In this document: positions 7,225-12,447 of the stretch, one piece after another
Layout of the letters: every line of letters begins with the position of its first letter
Position numbering within the stretch: position 1 is the first letter of the stretch
Assembly: GCA_043802345.1 (NCBI GenBank)
Contig: JAZDLC010000169.1
Coordinates: 1-12,447, forward strand
Origin: JAZDLC01 sp043802345
Lineage (GTDB): Bacteria > Planctomycetota > B15-G4 > JADJEK01
Direction of reading: 5' to 3'
Length of the DNA stretch: 12,447 bases
The notes under the pieces: model-generated
The model's database searches: none
Seen by the model: the letters and a program-made list of their open reading frames with translations, nothing else
What the model was told of the DNA's origin: nothing
Position numbers and translations under genes: made by a program

Positions 7225-7290
7225 CTGCCGCTTCCCAGTGGTTGGCCGCGGCTGCAGAAGTCCGGTGAATTCACTCCCGCGCTCTTGCCG
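7225..7290 (+). mobile_element. Possible third fragment of the same transposon (5' end only)
   Basis: The plus strand near 7228-7265 reads as LPSGWPRLQKS in one frame, close to LPKGWPRHVKS at the start of copy 1, and the DNA is visibly alike over about 40 bases. The likeness then fades. Together with copy 1 it leaves the 389 bases upstream of the lipid cassette filled with transposon debris; no other gene is seen in 7026-7414. The match is short and could partly be chance. Confidence 0.4.
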
Positions 7291-7414
7291 ATTGAGCCGA
7301 CAATTCGCGCGCCAGTTCGGCTTGCCTGCAGTAGTCCGCCAGCCTGACTCCGACAGCACCAGTCCAGCGGCTTTCGACCGAACTCCGTGGGGAATCGGGT
7401 CCGGTCCGCGTCGG

Positions 7415-8404
7415 ATGAGTGCGATTTCTCCGGAAGTCGGTGCGGGCGTAGAGGGCGATCGGAGTATCTTGGCCTCATTGGTAGCTCACGCCAGTTTGGA
7501 CCTCAACGAACGGCTCGGCGCCTCACACCGAATCGGAGCGAGTTCCGTGGAAGGTTGGTCCGACGACACCCTCTGTCTGCTGGGGATCTTCGCACTCGTC
7601 TCCTTGTACCTTGTCGCCGGACTGGTCTCGCGGAAGCACCTCCCCGGGTGCTCCTACCTCGCTTCGACCTGGCTGCTCCTGCTCTGTCTCGTCGTCTCCG
7701 AGGTCTTCTCCTTCACGCTCGCGATCTGGCTACTCGCCTTCCTGTCCTTCTTCGCGCTCCGGGAGTATTCTTCGCTGGTCGATATCCGTCTGCAGGACCG
7801 GCTCGGCATCCTCGGCTCCTACCTCGCCATACCATTCATGACGGTCTTCATAGAGTCAGACTGGTATGGCATGTTCATCGTCTCGATTCCGGTCTACGCC
7901 TTCCTGGCGATTCCTCTGCTCGTCACCCTCGGCGGCCGCGAACGCGAAGGAACTGTGTTCTCGGTGGGAGCGATCAACTTCGGCCTCCTCCTCGCTGTGT
8001 ACTGCATCGGGCATGTCGGGTACCTGATGCTCTACTCGGCCTGGATGGCCGCCGTGCTCGTTTTCAGTGTTGTCCTGTGCGATCTCTGGAGCTACGTGCT
8101 GAAGGGTTGGCCTGGGTCAACCGGATGGCTGCTGCGCTTCCTCCTGCCGATTCCGTTCACGATCAGTCTGGGACTACTGCTTTCGGGCTGGTCCGGAATC
8201 CCCGTTCGTCACTCGATCGTGCTGGGCATCCTGATCCCTGCGCTTGCGCTCGCGGGCCACCACACGTTCGGCTATGTGAAGACGGATCTCGGGATCCGGA
8301 CGGCAAACCCCCTGCCGGGCCGGGGCCGGTTGCTCGACCATCTCCAGTCGCTGTTCTTTGCGGCTCCCATCGTCTTCCACTACATCCGGTACTACCTCAA
8401 ATGA
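7415..8404 (+). CDS. CdsA/YnbB-like integral membrane protein with degenerate cytidylyltransferase signature
   Basis: Multi-pass membrane protein of the phosphatidate cytidylyltransferase family, which converts phosphatidate plus CTP to CDP-diacylglycerol. About eight hydrophobic segments span residues 52-325. FFALREYSSL (112-121) and DLWSYVLKG (223-231) are family-like, and the C-terminal signature region is recognisable: GHHTFGYVKT (281-290), then PGRGRLLDHLQS (301-312) and FAAPIVFH (315-322). Many signature residues are changed from the canonical GD...S..KR...KD...PGHGG..DR.D, including Asp to His282, Thr296 and Gln311; only Asp308 remains. Activity as a classic CDS is therefore doubtful. 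The start is uncertain: ATG 7415 has no good ribosome-binding site, while GTG 7547 has GGAG 8 bases upstream and would give 285 residues beginning just before the first membrane segment. The stop overlaps the next start as ATGA. Confidence 0.75.
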   Translation: MSAISPEVGAGVEGDRSILASLVAHASLDLNERLGASHRIGASSVEGWSDDTLCLLGIFALVSLYLVAGLVSRKHLPGCSYLASTWLLLLCLVVSEVFSFTLAIWLLAFLSFFALREYSSLVDIRLQDRLGILGSYLAIPFMTVFIESDWYGMFIVSIPVYAFLAIPLLVTLGGREREGTVFSVGAINFGLLLAVYCIGHVGYLMLYSAWMAAVLVFSVVLCDLWSYVLKGWPGSTGWLLRFLLPIPFTISLGLLLSGWSGIPVRHSIVLGILIPALALAGHHTFGYVKTDLGIRTANPLPGRGRLLDHLQSLFFAAPIVFHYIRYYLK

Positions 8405-9858
8405 CGTGGCCACGCGGCGTTGACCTGGTGCGAATCGCCGTTCATCTCCTGGTGCTCCGACCGCTCCTCAGGGTCTTCTGTGGTGTTCATGTCACCGGAA
8501 GAAATCACCTGCGTCACCTCGATCGGTTCGTCCTCATCGCGAACCACAACAGCCACATCGACACCCTGCTCCTATTCCACCTCCTGCCTTGCCGACAGAT
8601 TCCCAAGACACATCCCGTGGCGGAACACGCTTACTTCTCTCGCTCGCGCCTCGTTCTGTCGCTGGTGAGTTTCCTGTTCCGGCCGGTCTGGATCGAACGC
8701 GGCCGGCCCGACCTCGATCCCCTTGGCGGAATCCGGCGCCAGCTCGATCGCGACCACAACATCATGGTCTTCCCGGAGGGAACACGAGGTGCGCCCGGAG
8801 AACTCCTGCGGTTCAAGAGCGGTATCGGTCGGCTGGCGGCGGACTACCCCGATCTGCCGATCATTCCGGTCTTCCTCGCCGGTCCCGAGCGCATCCTGCC
8901 GAAGAGAAGCCTCCTGCCCCTGCCGTTCTTCAACCACGTCGTCATCGGCCCCCCGCAGATCTGCCGGGGATCTCATCGCGATCGGACCCTGGCGCTGGAG
9001 AGCATCCTTCTCGAACTCTCTCAATCGGAGTGCGCAGGGCGCCACAGGAGACGCCAACATCCGGTCGACCCTGAAACGCGAGTCCCGACCATCGCAGTGC
9101 TTGGTATCGATGGGTCGGGCAAGAGCACCCTGTCCAGGGCGCTGGCAGAGCGCCTTTCGGAAGCCGGTCGCTGCGGCCTCGTCACGGATCGGCTGGAGTT
9201 CTTTGAGAAGGGCGCACCGCTGGAGGTTCAGCCGCTTGTGACAGAGACTTTGAGGCAGCTCATCGGCCGCCACGCAAAGCAGGCGAAGTCGCTGAAGAAC
9301 TACAAGATCCCGAAGCTCGCGGAGTTGCTCCTGCGCGATCATCTGCTAGGCGAGATCGGACGCTGGTACCGGCCGGATCGCGTCGTCATGGACGGCTCAC
9401 CGCTCCTGAACATGGTGGCCTGGGCAGTCCTCTACCGGGAGCATCTGTTCAATGAGGATACCTGCAGGAAGGCTGTTTCCTTCTTCACGTCGAGAGAGCA
9501 GGTTGCCACGAATGATCCGGTCTTTCAGGAGTTTCCCGAGCTGAAGGTATTGAAGCGGCTGAGGCTGAACCGCCTGAGCCTTCCTGACGCGGTTGTCTTC
9601 CTGGACGTTCGGCCGCAGACCGCGTGCCGCCGGATCGCATCGCGGGGCGAGCGACGACAGGTTCACGAGACCGAGGACAGACTTCGCAAACTGCGGGACG
9701 CCTATCTTCTGGTGTGTGACGTCGTGCGTACATACCAAGGTATTTCGGTGCTCCGGACCGATGGTGAGCGCCCCCCGGACAAGGTGGCAGACGAAGCAAT
9801 TCAGTTCGTCGGATCTTGCCAGAATGAGAGGATCGAGGAGAATGGAACGGCACATTGA
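8401..9858 (+). CDS. Fusion of PlsC-type acyltransferase and thymidylate-kinase-like P-loop kinase
   Basis: A single 485-residue protein with two domains. Residues about 1-205 are a lysophospholipid acyltransferase: NHNSHID (48-54) is the catalytic HX4D motif (H49, D54), FPEGTRG (124-130) is the glycerol-phosphate-binding block, followed by FKSGIG (138-143) and IIPVFLAG (154-161). After a basic linker (about 209-229) comes a P-loop kinase: GIDGSGKST (235-243), DGSP (331-334) and a lid-like segment RGERRQ...ETEDRLRKLRDAYL (415-436). The lid and P-loop resemble dTMP kinase, but the DRY substrate motif of true dTMP kinases is absent, so thymidylate is unlikely to be the substrate. The frame is continuous with no stop or shift at the junction. 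It starts inside the previous gene's stop (ATGA) and overlaps the next gene by 17 bases. Confidence 0.88.
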   Translation: MTWPRGVDLVRIAVHLLVLRPLLRVFCGVHVTGRNHLRHLDRFVLIANHNSHIDTLLLFHLLPCRQIPKTHPVAEHAYFSRSRLVLSLVSFLFRPVWIERGRPDLDPLGGIRRQLDRDHNIMVFPEGTRGAPGELLRFKSGIGRLAADYPDLPIIPVFLAGPERILPKRSLLPLPFFNHVVIGPPQICRGSHRDRTLALESILLELSQSECAGRHRRRQHPVDPETRVPTIAVLGIDGSGKSTLSRALAERLSEAGRCGLVTDRLEFFEKGAPLEVQPLVTETLRQLIGRHAKQAKSLKNYKIPKLAELLLRDHLLGEIGRWYRPDRVVMDGSPLLNMVAWAVLYREHLFNEDTCRKAVSFFTSREQVATNDPVFQEFPELKVLKRLRLNRLSLPDAVVFLDVRPQTACRRIASRGERRQVHETEDRLRKLRDAYLLVCDVVRTYQGISVLRTDGERPPDKVADEAIQFVGSCQNERIEENGTAH

Positions 9859-10837
9859 CGTGATTGCCACGACGATCTCTGGATCGATTCGAGACTGGGG
9901 CAAGGTGGAGCGGATCGTGCCTCTATTCCGTGAGCGCGGCGTGGAGGACGTGGCGTTGTTTGCCGTGGATACTCATCGGGCTGCGCGTGAGAAGACGCGT
10001 GAGTTGGTGGAGTCCGGCAGCCGGATCGTCATCTCGGCAGGCGGTTCGGGGACGTTCAACGCAGTCCTGGAAGGCTGCTGGGAAGCGGGGATCGGTCTCG
10101 GCGACATCCGACTCGGATTCCTCCGGAAGGGCTCGGCTGACCTGATTGGCAAGACCCTGGGAATGCCGGACGAGATCGAGGCGGCCATCGATGTGTTCGT
10201 CGACGCGCTCTCGAACGACAGGACGGTTCCGTGCGACATCCTGGAAGCACGCACCGAGGGAGACGAGACTCCGCCGCGTCGCTTCGTCGGCTACGGAGGC
10301 GCGGAGATCTTCGGGGCCATTCCCCACTTCACCGAGAACCGGTTCATCAAGTACTACAAAGGTGTGCTGAGCCAGCTCTTCGGCGATCTGGGTCCGTTCT
10401 TCGTGGGCACGACCCTCGCAATCCTGGGTAAACTGCTCCGGCAGCTCGCCCGCGGTAAGCGCCGTTGGACGATCTCCGTGGACGGCTCCGATGTCGCCGA
10501 GGACCGTTTCCAGGCAATGATCATAGTGAACGGTGACCTCGGCCCGGATCTGCCGTTCGCCCGGGGCGTCCCCCTCGGGTCGGGCGACTTCTACCTCTTC
10601 ACGCTGCGTGACATCGGCACCATCCGTTTGTACGGCCAGTTGCGGCGCGCCTGGAGCGCCTCGATCCTGGAGGAACCGGAGAAATGGGGTCTCTCCTCCT
10701 ACCGGGTGAGCCGGCACCTCACCCTGAGGTCGCAAGATGCGGCTGTCTTCCCCTTGAACGTCGACGGCTCGGCCATGCCATGCCGGGGCTCCGCGATGAT
10801 CGAAATTGTCGGTCAAATCCACCTACTCGCACGGTGA
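9842..10837 (+). CDS. Diacylglycerol/lipid-kinase-family protein with GGSGT variant
   Basis: Member of the DAGK catalytic-domain family (DgkB, YegS, sphingosine kinases), which phosphorylates a lipid hydroxyl with ATP. The protein has 331 residues, close to family length. The nucleotide motif is GGSGTFNAVLEG (67-78), with Ser in place of the usual Asp of GGDGT. GFLRKGSADLIG (92-103) takes the place of the usual LPLGTGNDFA, and NVDGSAMPC (306-314) that of the C-terminal DGE motif, keeping its Asp. The pattern is consistent along the whole length, so this looks like a divergent subfamily rather than a decayed gene. GAGGAG stands just upstream of the ATG at 9842, which lies within the preceding gene. 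It is the last gene of the cassette; a short inverted repeat (10841-10858) follows without a T tract. Confidence 0.82.
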   Translation: MERHIDVIATTISGSIRDWGKVERIVPLFRERGVEDVALFAVDTHRAAREKTRELVESGSRIVISAGGSGTFNAVLEGCWEAGIGLGDIRLGFLRKGSADLIGKTLGMPDEIEAAIDVFVDALSNDRTVPCDILEARTEGDETPPRRFVGYGGAEIFGAIPHFTENRFIKYYKGVLSQLFGDLGPFFVGTTLAILGKLLRQLARGKRRWTISVDGSDVAEDRFQAMIIVNGDLGPDLPFARGVPLGSGDFYLFTLRDIGTIRLYGQLRRAWSASILEEPEKWGLSSYRVSRHLTLRSQDAAVFPLNVDGSAMPCRGSAMIEIVGQIHLLAR

Positions 10838-10859
10838 AAGCCAGTGCAAGTGTACTGGT

Positions 10860-11009
10860 CCAGTGCGGGCGAAGGGATCCAGCGTTTTCGGGTCATGGGA
10901 ACGCTGCAGTGGTGCCGGGGTCCGGCGGTATTGGATCGAGCACTTGCGCCGCGCAAACACCCACCAGCCTGGCGGTAATGACCGGTGCAGGGGACCAGCG
11001 TCTTGGGTC
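10860..11009 (+). repeat. Imperfect direct duplication downstream of the lipid cassette
   Basis: A segment at 10860-10894 (CCAGTGCGGG...CCAGCGTTTTCGGGTC) recurs with changes at 10982-11009 (CCGGTGCAGGGGACCAGCG then TCTTGGGTC), 122 bases on. Further shared words follow (GCCGCGCAA). The repeat lies between the cassette stop and transposon copy 2 and may be duplicated transposon-end sequence. In 10838-11068 I see no gene. Confidence 0.4.
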
Positions 11010-11068
11010 GGCCATCCGAGCCGCGCAAGCGAGCACCGGCAGCCGATCCCTCGCGGCGGACGCTCCCG

Positions 11069-11250
11069 CTGCCCAAAGGACGGTCTCGCCATGTGACGTT
11101 GGCCGTGCTCCACGCCGTCTCCCTGCCCAGTACCGGGTCCCGCCGAAGACTCCCGTCGCGGACGAGCGTGGAATCAAGCTCGTCCTCACAGTTGGCTTCC
11201 TCGAAGCGCGGAAGCGCCTGCCCGTCGTCGCGCTGAAGAAGGTCGCCCGA
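11069..11250 (+). pseudogene. Decayed DDE transposase, heavily deleted, copy 2
   Basis: A shorter relic of the element at 6317-7025. The 5' part reads LPKGRSRHVTLAVLHAVSLP (frame 2). After about 30 codons of unrelated frame the 3' part appears in frame 1: KLVLTVGFLEARKRLPVVALKKVA, matching the LVLTVYFLEGRRHLPIVKLKKVA tail of copy 1. The stop codon has become CGA. Nearly the whole catalytic core is gone. Similarity to copy 1 continues for a while past the tail, for example GGCTGAACG at 11359-11367 and in copy 1's 3' flank, so non-coding element sequence is shared too. No other gene is seen in 11251-11387. Confidence 0.7.
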
Positions 11251-11387
11251 GCGAAGCGAGATCCCCCTACCGTGAGCGGATCACACCCAACTTCTGCTCC
11301 CACCGTGAGAGCGCGGTCGAAATGCGAGGTCGTCCCGAAAACTCCAGCCACGCATAGGGCTGAACGATGCCGCTCAGGGTGTCGGGA

Positions 11388-11612
11388 TCACGCGAAGGGG
11401 CGCTCCTGAAGTCCCTGGGCCCCTGCAGCGCTCATGTCATGTGAGGTTCTTCCGTTCAGCCGCTGATTCTCCACCGAGCCATGAACCTGCTCTTTCATGC
11501 CTCGCCAGTCTCTCCGATCGAAAAACACCAACACTAGCAATCCAAGCGTAACGTACGCCGCAGGGTGGGCGGATTCCTTCGAATGCACCTTTCCGATCCG
11601 TGTGGTGATCAC
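11388..11612 (-). CDS. Doubtful 74-codon single-span membrane ORF
   Basis: I do not recognise it. The GTG at 11612 is preceded by AAGGA with a 5-base spacer. Residues about 19-31 (AAYVTLGLLVLVFF) could form one short membrane span followed by a basic stretch (DRRDWRGMK), which suits a cytoplasmic C-terminus. It lies 108 bases downstream of the phosphodiesterase gene on the same strand. The surrounding DNA is transposon debris and no homology is evident, so it may be an accidental frame. Confidence 0.22.
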   Translation of the reverse strand: MITTRIGKVHSKESAHPAAYVTLGLLVLVFFDRRDWRGMKEQVHGSVENQRLNGRTSHDMSAAGAQGLQERPFA

Positions 11613-11659
11613 GTAATTCCTTCGCCTTTGACAGGCATCGTTCCGGGCCCAGTTCCAGC

Positions 11660-11674
11660 CCGAAGCTGCTTCGG
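11660..11674 (-). terminator. Weak hairpin after the phosphodiesterase gene
   Basis: CCGAAG (11660-11665) pairs with CTTCGG (11669-11674) around a 3-base loop, 46 bases downstream of the stop at 11721. There is no following T tract on the minus strand, so its terminator role is uncertain. Confidence 0.25.
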
Positions 11675-11720
11675 CGGACTTCCCGGACCAGACATGACGG
11701 AGTACTCGGCGCCGGCGCCC

Positions 11721-12447
11721 TCAGCGGGGGATCGGCGTGCCGTCCCAGTTCGACGGCAGCTCAACGCCGAACATGTCCAGGATGGTGGGCGCCACATTCA
11801 GCAGGCTGGGCTGGAAGCCTTCCTGAATCTCGAAGTTCGAGAGGAACACCCCCTTCACCAACGACGGGTCGACGCCGCAGTGGTCTCCGGACCAGGGCTC
11901 GTCGTTGATTGAGATGCCGAAGCTCGCGTAGGTGTCCCTCTCGTAACCCCCGCTCGTAGTCGCGCCCGAGACCCGGTACCACCGGTTGAAGCCGAGGATG
12001 ATGTCGCCGTAGTCGGTGATGTTCGACGTCACCGGCCCGTCGTGGATCTCCAGCGCGTCGTATGCGTTCAGAACCACGTGGGCGCCGTCGTGGCCCTCGA
12101 TGGGATCGCGGAACTCCTTCAGCTCGGCGATGATTCCCTCCTTCAGAGCGTCGTAGTCGGTCGGGTCCACGATCCCCTTGGGCTCGCGTCCTTTCAGGTT
12201 GATGTAGATCTTGCCCAGGCCCATTGAGTACGCGCGCGTCCGGGTCCAGTCGACGAAGGAGAGCACATAGCCGCTGCTCTCGCCCTTCGCGATGGCGTCC
12301 GGCCCACCCGGAGGATCGGGCTCGCCTTTGCGCACCAGGTAACCCATGCGGTTCAGCCAGACGTTCAGGTTGACCCCGTAGCGATACGACTGGAACCCGT
12401 GATCCGAGATCAGCATCACTCGCACATCCTTGCCCAGAGCGTCGCTC
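11721..12447 (-). CDS. Alkaline-phosphatase-superfamily phosphodiesterase, C-terminal 242 residues (5' end beyond window)
   Basis: Type I phosphodiesterase/nucleotide pyrophosphatase-like enzyme, a two-metal hydrolase of phosphate esters. The frame is open to the right edge, so the N-terminus, with the first metal ligands and the catalytic Ser/Thr nucleophile, is outside. Visible features are ISDHGF (complement of about 12395-12415), which supplies an Asp-His metal pair, and VNLNVWL soon after. Downstream come RTRAYSMGLGKIYINLKGRE, then WSGDHC with the last metal-binding His. The C-terminus SLLNVAPTILDMFGV...DGTPI is the usual end of this family. The GTG at 12425 is internal, since coding similarity continues past it. 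The substrate cannot be told. It is convergent with the lipid cassette and separated from it by transposon debris. Confidence 0.85.
   Translation of the reverse strand, partial: SDALGKDVRVMLISDHGFQSYRYGVNLNVWLNRMGYLVRKGEPDPPGGPDAIAKGESSGYVLSFVDWTRTRAYSMGLGKIYINLKGREPKGIVDPTDYDALKEGIIAELKEFRDPIEGHDGAHVVLNAYDALEIHDGPVTSNITDYGDIILGFNRWYRVSGATTSGGYERDTYASFGISINDEPWSGDHCGVDPSLVKGVFLSNFEIQEGFQPSLLNVAPTILDMFGVELPSNWDGTPIPR

Noticed and set aside
7182..7390. GAACTCCGTGG direct repeat (7182-7192 and 7380-7390) as a target-site duplication
   Set aside because: Matches of 11 bases are expected by chance in a window this size, and the two copies do not border a clear element end.
7056..7478. 140-codon frame on the minus strand opposite the start of the CdsA-like gene
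   Set aside because: Arg/Ser/Gly-rich translation typical of a shadow frame in GC-rich DNA; it overlaps transposon debris and the real plus-strand gene.
1..12447. CRISPR array, rRNA genes, phage genes or toxin-antitoxin pairs
   Set aside because: No regularly spaced repeats, rRNA-like sequence or recognisable products of these classes were seen on either strand.

Overview
The window is GC-rich (roughly two thirds G+C by eye) and looks like the chromosome of a Gram-negative-type bacterium outside the Firmicutes. It carries a protein-arginine-phosphorylation locus (mcsA, mcsB, clpC), a lipoprotein with a PEGA domain, and decayed DDE transposons of a type I associate with Acidobacteria, Planctomycetes and candidate phyla such as Eisenbacteria. 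No 16S or other phylogenetic marker is present, so the lineage is a guess.

Left half (1-6023, all genes on the minus strand), in order of transcription: a flavoprotein with the motif set of flavin-dependent halogenases (6023-4785); tRNA-Ser(GCU) (4683-4591); a strong hairpin terminator (about 4548-4583); a PEGA-domain lipoprotein (4506-4099); murD for cell-wall synthesis (4083-2701); mcsA (2578-2018); mcsB (2025-979); and the N-terminal 208 codons of clpC, which runs off the left edge. McsA, McsB and ClpC form a known protein quality-control pathway: McsB, activated by McsA, phosphorylates arginines on damaged proteins, and ClpC (with ClpP) degrades them. The usual repressor gene ctsR is absent. 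The MurD has lost two lysines of the usual substrate site and resembles the MurD2 (L-glutamate) type.

Middle (6024-7414): no intact gene. It holds two perfect hairpins, one with a loop identical to a tRNA-Ser(UGA) anticodon loop. These are followed by an internally deleted transposase remnant (6317-7025) and a probable second, shorter fragment (about 7225-7290).

Right half, plus strand (7415-10837): three overlapping, apparently co-translated genes form a lipid-metabolism cassette. They encode a CdsA-like polytopic membrane protein whose catalytic signature is degenerate, a fusion of a PlsC-type acyltransferase with a thymidylate-kinase-like P-loop kinase, and a diacylglycerol/lipid-kinase-family protein with GGSGT in place of GGDGT. 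The cassette runs opposite to every other gene and is bracketed by direct-orientation remnants of the same transposon (6317-7025 and 11069-11250). It is the best candidate here for an undescribed system, perhaps making or remodelling an unusual phospholipid or phospho-lipid headgroup. That role is inference.

Right edge (10838-12447): transposon debris with an imperfect duplication, a doubtful 74-codon membrane ORF, and, on the minus strand, the C-terminal part of an alkaline-phosphatase-superfamily phosphodiesterase that runs off the right edge.
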